A stretch of DNA of 64,000 bases from Aurelia coerulea (lineage: Eukaryota > Cnidaria > Scyphozoa > Semaeostomeae > Ulmaridae), in assembly GCA_039566865.1 (NCBI GenBank), contig CM076949.1, forward strand, positions 7,159,501-7,223,500. Reading direction: 5' to 3'. A program made the position numbers and the translations under genes. The notes under the pieces are model-generated. The model was not told where the DNA came from and did not search any database. It worked only from the letters and a program-made list of their open reading frames with translations. Shown here piece after piece: positions 13,001-24,330 of the stretch. Position 1 is the stretch's first letter. Each line of letters starts with the position of its first letter.

Positions 13001-15833
13001 ACATTCTATCAAATAACGAAAAAAAAATTCTAAAACAAAATCGCCGTTAGAATTGTCTCGGCAGCACTCAAAAGAAAGCACTTTTCACATCCAAATCAAT
13101 GAATAAGGGTCACAAAGTCTAAAATCGTAACTAATCATACGGCAGCTGCAAGATCCTTACAGCCAATCACTGAATGACTTTTTAAAGATTTGAATATTGG
13201 CGGGAGCCACACTTGGCAGATCTGAGCCACGGTCTTCAGGATTCAACCAATCATCGTGCAGCAAAATCAAGTGAAAAATGGCGGGAGCCACGGACAGCCA
13301 CTCTTCATTTTGAAAAGTAGAGCAGGCCAATAGAAATTAAGATGAGCCAACCATCTACCAATCAAGTGAAACTGTCTCCCAGTCTTCACTTGTTCTGCGC
13401 AATCTGATAGAATTATGATCTCTCGTGTCCTGCATAATGGCGGCTCACAGTGAGCGTGTCTTGCCAAAAGTTGCTGAGTATCTTAGAAGAAAGGCACAAG
13501 GAAGTCGCAAGGAGAGCTCGAACGTTTACATCGACAATGCCCGCGGACCATGGATGATGCTAACAGCTGCCTGAAAATGTACCAGTTTAGTAAAATGCCA
13601 TTTCTAATGGCTCAAAGCTGGACGGTGTCGTACGCTATCTATGGCCTAGTTCAGTCCCGGATGCAGTAGCTTGGTATATTATCAAATATCATCAAGGGCA
13701 AAAATTGCGGTTAGAACTGCATTTCATTTGACATGTTTGATCTTTGATCAGAGCTTGGGACTTCCTGTGAGCTTTATGGTTTTAAAAAGATAAATATTTC
13801 GGAACAATCCAGGCACGAGCTTGTCAAAATCAGTCAGCAGGTATCTCTGTATTGTTTTCTACATTCGAGAATTCTATACGTCCTTATAGAATTTAATTTC
13901 TATGCCCAAAACAAACATCTTTAGTAACAAGAAAAAGTTTCAAGACATCAATTATTGAATTATCTCTCGATTAGAAGATTTTCTTTAATTTTGAGAAAGA
14001 TAATAAGATCAAATCTTCCATCGAGGAAGGAAAATCACCTTCAATATTTTGAGGAAGGGAAGCTACTGTGCACGAAACTGCAATTAATTTTGAGAAATAT
14101 AAAACATTGCTATTTGATCTGGGATAAAATAGTTTACCCAGACGCCCATACGAGAACGACTGGGATTCTGTAATAGTCTCAATGATTCATACCATGGGAG
14201 GAGGGTACTTGACTTTCAATTGTACGGGGTGTGCACTCCTCCAGGAAAATTTTTTCCCCCTGCTTCAGAATTTTCCCTCTAAATGATAGCCGGCATTAGA
14301 AAAATTGGCGAAAAAAATACTCCAAAACGTAAAAATTTGTCAAAAATAATGAAATCACACTTTTGACAAACGGCTTTAGAAAAATTGCCCTCTTTTGATA
14401 ACCGGCGTTTGTAAAAAGAGGCGAAAACGATACCCGGAAAGAAGTGCACATCCCCTCAGCAAAGTGTACTAAGTACCCCACCCCCCACCCCCCGGGTGAT
14501 TCATACATCGGCCCTTTTCCCTCTTGATTTTTTCTCTCTGTTTTATGGCACTCACTTACTACAGTTACACTCTCACTTTTTGACAACAGACTGTCAGATA
14601 GGGCGTTTCCGACGATGTAAAGGGCGTGACCCCCAAAAAATTTTCCGGGGGCTCCGCCCCCGGACCCCCGTGTAGCTCGCGCTTCGCGCTCGCTATCCTT
14701 CCTTCTTTCGGTCGCGCTCCGCGCTCCCAGGAGCCACGGTCAGATTTTAGGCTAGATCCGCCCCTGCATTCTATGCCTCAACTCCCTTTATATATTAGCA
14801 GGAGAAACTACAGGTCGCCATTTTTTGAACAACATCAACATTTACAGGAAATGTCTTTTCTGCTTAAAAACTAAAATTTGTCCTTTGAATAGTTGGCTCT
14901 TCATAATAATTGTAGTATTTCAGATTCAGTGTTCTAAAATGTAAAACTCTCTCTGTTGAATTGCAGTGAATAGCTTTTAGTGCCTTCTGGTAGAAATTGT
15001 AGAATGGCACAATTAATTAGCAACAAAAATTATTGTACATAGAAGCACATAGCAGGAGCCCAGCATGGGTTCCATACTTAATCTAGCAGCTTGATTGTCC
15101 AGTATTTTTCAGAGGCTACTGTGTTGTGCTGTGCCAGGAATTCTAGTCAAACAAATCAGGTTCATTATTCACAAGGCATTTCATGCTCCACACACATATC
15201 AAAATATTTCACAATAATTATTGCCAACAAACAGACTGTAAATATACAGAAAAATTTCGAAATTCTTCACTCAATTGCTCAATTATTGAGATGTGCTGTA
15301 TCATGCCAATCCATCCTTTAACGTCTTACGCACGCCCCTGTTTTATTGTGAAATGAACAATAAGAACAATAATCAATCTTCAGACATTAATTGATGAATT
15401 GATAAATGAAAACTGAAACTGAAAAATGCTACCAACAAGCAAGCATCTTATTACTGTCTCTGTCAGATAAATAAACATTTGCAGTAAATTAAACTTTCAC
15501 CTATACAAATCATTGTGTCCAGTATGTTTCCGCAGCTTTGGCGTTTAATAGCAAGAGTGTAAAGTCAGTGAAGAGAAAATCTCTCCAGACAATAAAGGCC
15601 AAAAATATTTTCAAAGACAAAGCGACGACAGTATATTTGGCCTAATTCTCGTCTATGCCAAGAACATACCTTTTCAGGTCACCAACGTTGGACGCATGGA
15701 GTGAAACAGCTTCTTCAGTCACTCTTTGAACGGCAAACTCTAATTTCTTCTTCAGTGAAGCATAATAATGGCTTTTGGAAGACATTTTGGCGTTTGTTTT
15801 CGACGATTCAGGCGCTTGCTGCTGCGACTCCAC
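1006..15833 (-). CDS. SMYD4: SMYD4-like SET and MYND domain protein (13 exons seen, 3' end off window)
   Basis: Probable protein-lysine methyltransferase of the SMYD4 group. Exons in coding order: 15670-15833, 11086-11257, 9657-9866, 8591-8818, 7723-7847, 7131-7236, 6740-6803, 5420-5496, 4541-4818, 3463-3804, 2844-2917, 2273-2363, 1006-1326; every junction is GT-AG and in frame. About 750 residues are visible. Residues ~55-185 and ~183-200 look like TPR helices (an RGEIFQEKKLYQKAL-type motif). SET begins near residue 260 (GDVLIVEKPYASVLL). The MYND zinc finger spans ~288-327 with C288, C291, C301, C304, C310, C314, H323, C327. SET resumes with NHAC at ~579-582 and GEEITHCY near 606-613, then a post-SET CxCxxC at ~637-642. 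The last exon is TPR-like and ends on a donor at 1005, so the gene continues left. Oddities: NHAC rather than NHSC, and a valine codon created across the exon 11/12 splice where SMYD4 proteins normally have the glycine of CYGPH. Exon 8 (77 bp) is too short to show as an ORF but restores phase and gives the SMYD-typical YKAVYNLVT. Confidence 0.9.
1396..1615 (-). mobile_element. tRNA-derived SINE, copy 1
   Basis: On the minus strand the head looks like a tRNA: a box-A-like TGGTTCGGTGGTAGCA and box-B-like GGTTCGAGTACC with a CCAAC/GTTGG stem between. It is followed by a tail (AAATCACGAGGCTTGG ... GCTTCGATAAGTTTAGCTT) shared with the copies at 44135 and 45126. It lies 70 bp from the acceptor of SMYD4 exon 13. 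Confidence 0.7.
1829..2080. mobile_element. hAT-type MITE, pyrimidine-rich, with 8-bp target duplication
   Basis: Ends CAGGGCTCAA / TTGAGCCCTG flanked by exact 8-bp repeats CCAAAAAC (1821-1828 and 2081-2088). The interior is a long CT-rich stretch (TTCCTTCC-type) on the plus strand. The CAGGG end and 8-bp duplication fit the hAT superfamily. It sits in SMYD4 intron 12. Confidence 0.85.
2600..2745 (-). mobile_element. LINE 3'-end fragment
   Basis: Carries the CTTACGAACTACTTTACTGC / ACCATGGGGAGCAAAA block that also occurs at 53450-53580. Diverged versions lie at 12450, 47495, 50080 and 62650, the last being the 3' untranslated part of the LINE at the right edge. Non-coding, in SMYD4 intron 11. 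Confidence 0.55.
6275..6583. mobile_element. Second copy of the pyrimidine-rich hAT-type MITE
   Basis: Shares with the 1829-2080 copy the TTTTCCTTCCTGGTAGCAAG block, the CT-rich core and the TTTTTGAGCCCTG right end. The left end is eroded (AGAGCTCAAA) and no clean target duplication remains, so this copy is older. Located in SMYD4 intron 7. Confidence 0.7.
10829..11028. mobile_element. Degenerate AATAGACC foldback MITE (family FB-B)
   Basis: Recognisable remnants of the FB-B arms: ATAGGCATTTTAGCTAT on the left, AGAGCTTCTATCACTATTGTG in the middle, TAGCTATAAAAGGTCTAT on the right. Full copies are at 41689-41937 and 50203-50389. In SMYD4 intron 2, 58 bp from exon 2. Confidence 0.65.
11885..12010 (+). 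mobile_element. tRNA-Ala-like SINE copy (degenerate)
   Basis: Contains GGTGTAATCCTCTGACTTTG followed by CAGCCAGAAC, a TTCAATTGCAGG box B remnant and a GCATGACAAGGGG tail. All are shared with the minus-strand copy at 26635-26750. Eroded box B; not a functional tRNA. In SMYD4 intron 1. Confidence 0.6.
12450..12560 (-). mobile_element. LINE 3'-end fragment
   Basis: A T-tract followed by ACATTCCAATAAAAGCTTAC and CTACTTACAAAATACTCTAC matches 62660-62760 next to the right-edge LINE. A short dead copy in SMYD4 intron 1. Confidence 0.6.
12928..14766. mobile_element. CAGGGGCGGATC element, 5-bp target duplication
   Basis: Terminal inverted repeats CAGGGGCGGATCCAG / CTAGATCCGCCCCTG with an adjacent internal match (GCCATGGTCAGATTTT / GAGCCACGGTCAGATTTTAG). 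It is flanked by CATTC at 12923-12927 and 14767-14771. No transposase frame in 1.84 kb, so non-autonomous. The right part carries a GGGGGCTCCGCCCCC hairpin shared with other elements of this window. Located in SMYD4 intron 1, accounting for much of its length. Confidence 0.8.
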
Positions 15834-17322
15834 TTCTTTATTTGACTGTGCCTTTGAAGTACTGTAATCTCAGAGGAGTTTATCAACCAGCCTTCTGCAA
15901 TGCTTTTATCTGATTGGTCACTTCCACAAATCTGCAATTTGATTGGTTCTCAAACTGGACACATGTAAAATCAAATGTATCACGTGCTAAAAAGTTATTT
16001 TCCCAATGAAATTTCCAAAAACCCTTGTTCTTTCAACCAATGAGAGAAGAGAATGGAATGAGTCCACTTTGAGATTACGCAATGCAAATGAGGCTTGCAG
16101 CTCGGAATTTACACAAAGTAAGGTAATGTTGCCCCGCAGAGGATGATCCTTCTTTGCTTACCAAACTTTGGTGCAAAGACTAAAGAGAAAGGGGAACTAA
16201 TTTCTTTTTTCGGATAACATCATGATATGTAAATTTGCGGCAAGGCTTGTTTAGGCCTGTTGAAGTTTTGTTCTGCTTCCAAGTATCACTGTCGTGAGGA
16301 GGGGGGCGAGTCGCGACGAAACGGGGGAGGGGGGGACTTTCCAGTTTTTAACGTGACTTTTTAAATGCATAAGTTCTACTTATTAAGTAGTAGCCCAAAA
16401 TCAAAAAATACTTTGTATATTTGAAAAGTATTCAAATCAGAAATCTTGCAGAAATCGCGGGATAAATTAGGCCGAGTCGTTTTGCACCAGGAATAATTTC
16501 CAAAAACGTTTCGAGTGGTTGTCACTACTCACTACTTATCATTTTCGAAGCCTCGGATGTTTTGGAGGCTTTACGTATGTACTTTCGCATCCTGTGTGCC
16601 AGAAGTATTTCTTTCTCTTCTGGCTTTGATTGAATCAATTTTTAGAACTTTTCGCACTTGCTTATTTCTTTGTCACTTGTGACTTGATATGGGCCAACGT
16701 ATGTTATTTCTAGCAAAAATAACTGATTACTCATCAAAAATAATACTTCTATCGCCACAGAAAAACGAAACTAAACGTATCGGGCCGTGCCCTTCGTCAG
16801 TAGTGCCGTCGTCAGTATGTTATTTCTGTTTTGAAGAAACTCTGTGAACAGTTCCCCTTTCATTTCTTTTCTTGCAGGTGATCGAAGTGTCATTTAAGAA
16901 GAGAAAGCTTTCTGTGCCCTCATAGCTCCATCGTTGTACGTACAACATGGTCAAGGTCACTAAATTCTATTCACAGCAATAGAAATAGAATGTTCATAGT
17001 TGCGAACTCCGCATTCTAGCGTGACAAGCGCGTTTCCTGTATACGTCAAATTCTGAAGTCTAAATACAGTTGCCTTGTCGACCGTATTGAACAGTCTGAA
17101 CACGAAAAGGTAAAAACAAATGACGCTCTATTCTTTTGATGACGTGACAGGTCGACCACAAGTTCCTTACAAAAGAAAGATCAGAAGTTCGCTCTGAAGA
17201 GAGATGAGGATAAATAATAAACCGATGTAAGAAAAATATAACATCTTCATACACAAAAAAGCAATGTCTGCCTGCCAACCTTCTATTTTTTCACATTTCC
17301 TCTTAATTTCTCATGCACAGTT
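15834..17322. other. Intergenic region upstream of SMYD4, no gene seen
   Basis: This would hold the SMYD4 promoter. I see no TATA box that stands out, no coding frame with recognisable similarity, and only G-rich low complexity near 16300-16340. Confidence 0.4.
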
Positions 17323-18444
17323 CAGGGCCGCATTTAAGTTTGTTGGGGCCCTGGGCCCAAAACTGGTTGGGGCCCCTTAGAATATACGTAAACAAATTTG
17401 TATCATAGTGCTCGCGATACCCTGTTAGCATGTATGCCATGTATGGATAAGGCCACCAGATTCAGCCGTAGCCAAACAAGTTAAATATTAACTAAACATT
17501 TTGAAAGGGGAAAAATCAAAGAAATGAGTAAACTTGTACCTATGCTTGTACAAATATATACATGTCGGTACAATCCCAAGAAAACTGTTCTTGTCCAATG
17601 GTTTTTTCATGATTTTCGTCTTGCCTTCACTGCTGCAAAATTTCTGATGATATTCTTGGGGTCTAAAAACCTCACGACAGTGGCGTGGCCAGGGTAAATT
17701 AAATGAGGGGAAACAAAGGAGGGGCCTGGGGGCGAAGCCCCCGGAAAATTTTTGGGGCTATGCCCTTTACTTTGGCTTAGAATGCATCTCCTAATATCAT
17801 GCTTGCCATTAGCGACAAGGAAAATTTGATATTTTGTGACGGTTATCCTATAAAATGCCAGTGCTAAAATGGAAGTTTTTACGTTTCTAAGAAAGGTCTT
17901 TCCCAACCAAAACCCAGCTTTGGACAAAAGTTGATACAATCCCCCCCCCCCCCCTCGTGCCTCGGGACATCAAAATTTGCTGCCATTTATTAGGCAAAAG
18001 GCAACAACGCGCTCTTGTGACATTGTGGCCCTTAGTTGACACCTGACTTTTGAACCTTTCAGCATGGAGAAACTGCATGGCAAAGTGCGGTCATTGCATT
18101 GAGCAACAATCTATGTGCGGCAATGGCCTTTGGGAAGTTGCAGCTTCATCTCCTTTCACAATTTGCTCCAATAGATCATCCAAAATAAGCTTTTGTGTTT
18201 CATGGGGTTGTCGCCTCTTCCATTTCTTTCTTTTTATGGACTTCAGCTTCGGTATCAACGAGATTCCTCCTTTTATCGATGAACTCTTTGGGGGGGGCTT
18301 TTTCAACAATCATTTCAAACACAAGAGTGAAATCAACAGTACTTCATAGGCTTTTTCAAATTTTGCTCGGGGCCCCCTAGATTTAAGAATTCTAGGGGGC
18401 CCCTGGGCCCGGACCCAGTGGGCCCATGGGTAAATGCGTCACTG
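17323..18444. mobile_element. hAT-type element with exact 8-bp target duplication
   Basis: Ends CAGGGCCGCATTTAAG and TAAATGCGTCACTG (inverted, imperfect), followed inward by GGGGCCCTGGGCCC-type palindromic blocks. Flanked by GCACAGTT at 17315-17322 and 18445-18452. No intact transposase. The segment 17686-17830 is a minus-strand match to blocks at 21259-21395 and 55196-55340, so other elements share or have invaded it. Confidence 0.85.
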
Positions 18445-18789
18445 GCACAGTTTCAGTTTCATTGAATTTGTAATCCAATTATTTTAAGGAGGAGTTCTCT
18501 AAATAGGTTAACGAATGGAAAGAGAGAACATAAAACATAAATACAAAGAAACACATGCACCATATATGTAATTCCTGTAGCTTAGGTATGGGACACGGTA
18601 TGGGACAAGCTATCTCTCGTTGGCTTCAGGTTGGTCAGGCTAACAGGCCGACGAAAGCATCGATATTCACAGAAACTCTTCTAAGAAAATGTTAGGCATA
18701 TTTTCCACCTCTGCATGAGTAAGACGTATTGGCCAATAGAATGCAATGAAAACTGAAAAAAATATGAAAATTTTAATAACAATAAATTA

Positions 18790-18960
18790 CATAAAAAGAC
18801 CAACGAAGCCAACGCAACGATGGCACCAAAATCAACAGGCCAATAAATTCAACAGGCCAACGAAGACGACCAGGCCAATAAGCCAACCAGGCTAGTGAAG
18901 CAACCGGGCCAACAAGCCCAACCAGGCCAACGAAGCCAAGCAAGGCAACAAAACCATAGC
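18790..18960 (-). repeat. Left arm of an inverted-repeat minisatellite
   Basis: Degenerate repeats of CCAACCAGGCCAA / CCAACGAAGCC type. This is the reverse complement of the array at 25077-26625. The two arms face each other across the 6.1-kb transposon at 18968-25068. Confidence 0.75.
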
Positions 18961-19338
18961 CAACAGACAGGGGCGAAAATTGAGGGGGTGTGGAGGGGTG
19001 TGACACCCCCCCCAAATCTCAGAAATTGCAGATTTCGCAGGGCAATGGACGATTTTGCAGGGCACCAAGAAGAATTTTATTACTGCGCAGCAATCGCGTA
19101 ACAAGTGTTGCAGTCATGCTCAGCTGTCTTGAAATTTGCAATCAGTTGTCAGGTTTGGAATTGTTTCAAACGCAAATTTTCCCTGTCAAAACCCACCCAT
19201 GTTATAATGGCACATAACTGTCGGTTAGTCTTAGTGAATGACATCCCCGGCTTGGTAGAGAAAGAGAAGGTATTTTCAAAAAATGCTATGTGCAGCACTC
19301 ATTTAACTATATTAACGCATATGTTTAGAGGTGGCAAG

Positions 19339-19665
19339 CCAGGGGGGGGGGTACTTCACATATTTTGGGTACGGGGACGGGCCATCGGGAAGGGTATCGA
19401 TTTTTGCGATTTTGGTATAAGGAACGGTATCGATTTTCGCCATTTTGGTACAAGGAACGGTATCGATTTTCGCCATTTTGGTATAAGTATAAGTTCGGAT
19501 ATACATTTTCGGAAAATTGGTATAAGGTCGGGTGTAATTTTTCGGAAAATTGGTATAAGGTCAGGTATACTTTTTCGGAAAATTGGTATAAGGAACGGGT
19601 ATGTTTTTGAAGCTTCGAAGGCACGTCCCCGACCAAAACCTGGTCAAGTACCCCCCCCCCCCGGG
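19339..19665. mobile_element. Poly-G-ended hAT MITE with internal ~30-bp tandem array, copy 1
   Basis: Terminal repeat CCAGGGGGGGGGGTACTT against the complement of AAGTACCCCCCC...GGG, flanked by GTGGCAAG at 19331-19338 and 19666-19673 (exact 8 bp). The interior holds about seven degenerate ~30-bp units of the TTTTGGTATAAGGAACGGTA type, bounded by GGGGACGGGCC and GGCACGTCCCC. The same family occurs at 54580-54902, with a structural relative at 45284-45598. Confidence 0.85.
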
Positions 19666-19673
19666 GTGGCAAG

Positions 19674-20352
19674 AACCCTCTCGAGGCAATCGCTGTCTTT
19701 CATGCACTTGCTTTCATGGCAACTTTGCTCAGCTGATCAATCTAATGTCCAGGCATTGTCCTACTTTGAAGGAATGACTCGAACACAAACGTTTGAAGCC
19801 TTACAGCACTAAATACACCAGCGCGGGATCTCAAAACGAGTTGGTGCATTTGCTTGCTGAGGATGTCCCCCGGATGTCCGAAGCAGGATAAAAACTGAAA
19901 TTGCTGCGCCAGGGATCTACTCTGTGTCTGCCAATCAGGAACATAGAAAGCATCTCAAACTTAGGGGGGGGCACGACACGTCAAGGGCACTTTTTCATTA
20001 AGCTAAAGGGGTACTTTCTGAAAATAAAAAGGGCACAAAGACAAATTGGTTGTAGCCTCAAGGTTCGTTGCAAATGACGGAGATCCGCGTGAGAGAATTG
20101 TTCAAATGAAGGAATGCATTGAAAGCATGGAAAAGCCATAGCTAACGATGTTCTTGCTTCGCTCGAGGATAACGGCGTTGGTATTGATAGTTTATCTTTC
20201 CAAACCTATGATTTTGCTGCATCGATGTATGGACGGATCAAGGGTCCTCAGCGTTGTTTACAGGACATGTTGGACAGATCGGTATACCTTACATCCCTAT
20301 CTCGTTGGAGAGATGAACTGCAAAACCTTTTGTTTCAAAACAATAACGGCTA
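19674..20352 (+). pseudogene. hAT transposase fragment (ZMYM1-like), broken
   Basis: Reading across frames gives ALQHKYTSAGSQNELVHLL near 19790-19855 and RFVANDGDPRERIVQMKECI near 20060-20120. After a frameshift comes NGVGIDSLSFQTYDFAASM and RIKGPQRCLQDMLDR at 20170-20280. The SLSFQTYDFA block is characteristic of the catalytic region of hAT transposases annotated as zinc finger MYM-type protein 1-like. A short insertion near 19960-20040, related to 43905-44022, splits it further. Confidence 0.7.
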
Positions 20353-20663
20353 ACCAATAATCTGCGATACCTTGGGGGCGCATGCGAACTAACCTGTTAT
20401 TTTAACCAATCAGAATGGGTCTTCCTATGCTCCCTCACAGCTACGAGCAGCAGCAACAACAATAACACAGATTTCCCGCTAAAATCGCCATTTCGTTTGG
20501 AGGAAAGATGAGCGGTTGGAAGGCCAGCCAGGCAGAGACTAAGCCAGGCAGGGAAACAGTTCGTAGAGCCTTGATATCTGAAGAGTACTTGTTACTAGGC
20601 TTCAGTTGTTTTCGTTTTTGTGGTTAGAAGGCCGAGGCCAAGTTGTTCGATCGTTATATTCTT

Positions 20664-21614
20664 CAGGCCCGTAGCACCTATTGGGGCCGGTCGGGCCCGG
20701 GCCCCCCCAATAATTTCCAGAAGTTGAATTTTTTATTCTTCATAATAACATAGAAAACTGATCATCAGTGACAGGCCCTTGGCACTGAAGCGAGTGAAGA
20801 CCTATCTAAGTTCAACAACAGCAAACTACCGCCTCAACCACCTGATGGTGAAACATGTGTACAACGACAGAGTTGATAAATTCAACCTTGTCAGCATCGT
20901 AAACGAATTTGTCATAGATTTCAATGCAAGGAAATTTAACTTTGGAAAGCTCAACCCTTTTGACATCAGAAGCACTTCATCAAGAGAGGCGAAAAGTACC
21001 CAGACTTCAAGAATCAATAATCATATCTAAACTAACGAGCAGTGGCGTGGTCCTCGAGATCCTCGAAAACTGAAGAGAAAAAAGCTTGGTATAGCTGGGA
21101 AAGAAGTTTTCAAGACATGTCAAATCTTCCATTTGGCATTGGCAAATATGAAATCAGGGGATGCATTCTAAGCCAAAGTAAAGGATGTTTCTTCAAAAAT
21201 TTTCCTCATGCTTCAACTCATAAGAGAACTGTCACAACGCTATCAAAGATTCCTGGTCGCTAATGGCAAGTATGATATTGGGAGATGCATCCTAAGCCAA
21301 AGTAAAGGGCGTGGCCCCAAAAATTTTCCTGGGGGCTTCCCCCAGACCCCCTAATTTCAATTCCGCCCATTTAATTTACTCTGGCGATGCCATTGCTTTT
21401 GCAGGACGCCATGAAATTTGTGTGATGACTTTTGTAAACCAAACATCAAGTAAATCTTACGCAATGCTCTCGACATTGGATTCGTAAATTTCCTATTTTT
21501 CTTCAGGACCTCCGATCATAAAATGCCCTTTCAGCAATGCACAGAAGGGCGTATCTTTACCCCTTCGGTGTGAATTAGTGCCCCTCCAATCTCAGAAACG
21601 CTCCTACGGGCCTG
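20664..21614 (+). mobile_element. CAGGCCCGTAG-ended element carrying an hAT transposase C-terminus (20776-20960)
   Basis: Ends CAGGCCCGTAG and CTACGGGCCTG, with related sequence at 47168-47324 and 54450-55680. The frame from 20779 reads LALKRVKTYLSSTTANYRLN and ends FNARKFNFGKL, typical of the hAT C-terminal dimerisation segment. Flanks (ATATTCTT / ATTATTCTT) are similar but not an exact duplication. Within it, 21040-21395 may be a further short element with ends CAGTGGCGTGG / GGCGATGCCATTG. Confidence 0.6.
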
Positions 21615-22649
21615 ATTATTCTTGCTCTTGCATTAACTTTTATGACGCAGTTGAATAGAATAGAACCACAGGCAAAGACGAGCACAAGCAGGTGTACCCT
21701 CATTTTTTGTAAGAAACTGAGGTCCGGGGGTAGGAAGTTTCGTAAATTATAGGACTCATGCAGCCAAAAGTTTCTAACGGGTTTCTTACATATTTTGAAA
21801 CCGGAAGTGTAGAGTTAATTTGTTTTTGTCAGTAGGGTCAGTAGTTTGTCAGTACAAACAAAGTTAGAATCAAGTAACATTACTAAAATCAAAAAATGTA
21901 AATATCCAAATACATTATGAGAAATATCATCCATTAGGGCACTTTTTTGCAGATTTAAAATACTGACGTCATAACTTTGGGTATGTAAGGTCGGAAAAAT
22001 TATTTTTTGGGGTCTATTTTCATGGCAGAATTTTTTTTTGGTTGATGCTTTATACCCCAGCCTGAGCACCCCTATCCTGAATATACGTGAGTACCCCCCT
22101 GGGGTTTACTTAGCACTCCACGAGATGTTTTTCACCCACCAACACTACCTATGTTACCCCTGCTGACCCAAGGAGCGTTATCTTAAAGATAGAAGCAAGC
22201 ATGAACCTTCAGTGAAGTTTATAAAATACTGGGAAGGCTTTGGCATGGAGATCAGAATAAATCAATGCCCTTGGAATGCTGGGGTAAGGTTGGTGTTTTT
22301 CGTGGCAAAGATTTAGAGAAAATGATTTCATTCAACTCAGTTTCAGAGCTTTCCTCATTTGTAAATAATTTTCGAGCCTTACCGTATCATTATCTTGTCA
22401 CCAGAATATACACAAGAAAATCATCGAAAGCGGTCTTGATTTCAAAACAATCCTTAGGCCGCCACTTACTTGTTGTTTTTCAAAGAAATTTGCGCCGATG
22501 TGAAAATATGAGCAACACCAACAACTATTATAGCCTAAGCCTACTACGCTTGCGCAGACAAGGTACGGTACCAGACTTCATTAGCCCGGCCGAAGTTGGC
22601 ACTCAACTCATCTCTCCAACAATATCAGAAGCCTTGATCCAATACCTTT

Positions 22650-23636
22650 CAGGGGCGGATCCAGCCCTGAATTCTGACCGGTTTATAGGGGGCAAAAAAA
22701 GGGGGTCTGGGGGCGAAGCCCCCAGAAAAAATTTTCGTGACCACGCCCTTCAGACTCTCGGAAAACAAGGGCAACGCCCTTTTACATAAATAATGATGGG
22801 CTGCAGGTCTAGAGCTTTTCCATGTAATTGCTACCCCCCATCCTCTGCATAATAACTTTATCGACGAATGTCTGTGCACATCGATGTTCGTCACCCCTCA
22901 GACCCTTAAAATTTAAGTTAAATTCTCTTACACCTTCCTTCAACTTCAAAACTTCCTAAAATACACTCATATTTTTGGTTTATGCGCTATATCTGTCCTT
23001 CACTCTTCTCTTCGATGGTACTGAGAAGTCGATAAAGATCTTCCTTTTCTGGGTCAGCCATTGCCGTCTGCTGGCCCTTCTCGTCCTTGTTCTATTCGAT
23101 GAAAATCTACTTCCTTTGCAAGCATATTTTACTTCCTTCAGAAACGGTTTACTTCCTAATCGACACAGGTTCACTGATTTCGAACAATTGCCGACCGGTT
23201 CACGGAAGTCGCTGGACAGGTTCACTCAACCCTTATTGGTTCATCAGATTACAAGAACTTGATATAAAAACAATTGCGAAACGTCACAGCCATTCAAAGC
23301 GAATCAAATGTGCAAATCTGTTGCGCAACTTGAAACTGATAACGCAGGTTTCGAATCACATACCTCCTGGAGAACCATAGCAAATAAAGCCAGATAACTG
23401 CCATATGTAGGTTGCTTATTGTTTATGAGAAATTTTGTGCAGAAGTACCCTATGTCATGTCTATGAAGACTATCACCTTTTGACTTGAAACTGGTTTGCG
23501 GAGTGAAAATAGGTTCAAGTTATTTTACTTTTCTGTAAAGTTAGGCAGATACCCGGCAGATAATACAAATTTATCTTAGGTTTGGAAATCTGACCGATGC
23601 ACGGAAACCGGTGAAACCGGTCTGGATCCGCCCCTG
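22650..23636. mobile_element. CAGGGGCGGATC element, second copy, 5-bp target duplication
   Basis: Ends CAGGGGCGGATCCAG / CTGGATCCGCCCCTG flanked by CCTTT (22645-22649 and 23637-23641). Subterminal GAAACCGGT/ACCGG and GGGGGCGAAGCCCCC hairpins. No transposase. Inserted in the hAT relic, directly before its second coding fragment. Confidence 0.85.
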
Positions 23637-23639
23637 CCT

Positions 23640-24330
23640 TTAACGAGTACTGCTGCAAGAGGAGCTCCGTTGCGTTGTGACCTCTATGCATGCAGGACTG
23701 GAAGATCTTTACGTGTTTTTCAGTGGAAGCTGTAAACGACAGAAAGTTTTTTGGAAATGCCACGAAAGAGGTGGAGAATTCCATGAATCTGAGAAACTTT
23801 TCAAAGCATCCCAAGAACCATTAGACTTGAATATCAAGATAAAAGGAGCTGACAGCTGAGATAAAAAAGAAGCTGCTCAGTTTTGATATTATCTTTGGTC
23901 TTACGTTATGAAAATCATCATGGCAAAGACAAAAGCATTGACAATGCAGCTGCAGGAAGAAGAGTTCAATATTCTCGACGCCTTAAAGCTCATTGATGCC
24001 ACTGTAGAGAATCTGGAGAAAACGTGAAATGACGAAACGGCAATGAATGCTCAGCTGGATTCTATGGTTGCTTTTGTTGAAAAGCAAGAAATCGATCCGA
24101 TATCAGAATACCAACGTCACTACACAGTCAGAAGTCCGCCCAAACGAATTGACGAAAATCTGGCAACGACGGCTCTGTTGTCGTTCCAAGAACTTTACCG
24201 GAAGGAAATGTGCCTGGTCCTTGATTCCCTTTTGCTGAGTATTCCGAAAAATCAAAGCTTGCCTTGAAAAGATCAGGTCTCTGCCACCAATGAAGAAGCC
24301 AAGCAAACAAACAGTTGAAGATATCTGCAA
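23640..24330 (+). pseudogene. hAT transposase fragment (ZMYM1-like), middle to C-terminal part, broken
   Basis: Readable pieces are LEDLYVFFSGSCKRQKVFWK (23690-23760), then MQLQEEEFNILDALKLIDAT with VENLEKT (23950-24027), an in-frame TGA, and NAQLDSMVAFVEKQEIDPI followed by SPPKRIDEN and SFQELYRKEMCLVLDSLL. This order matches hAT/ZMYM1-like proteins, where an alternating-helix region follows the catalytic core. It probably belongs with 19674-20352 as one transposase gene later split by insertions. Confidence 0.65.

Noticed and set aside
19400..19610. CRISPR-like alternation of ~30-bp repeats
   Set aside because: The units are degenerate tandem repeats without unique spacers, inside a transposon in animal DNA.
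19105..19812. 235-codon open frame
   Set aside because: It runs through the MITE 19339-19665 and its internal tandem array; only its last part overlaps the hAT remnant, in the wrong frame for most of its length.
22265..22789. 174-codon open frame
   Set aside because: It crosses the boundary of the CAGGGGCGGATC element at 22650, so it cannot be an ancestral gene as drawn; no recognisable domain.
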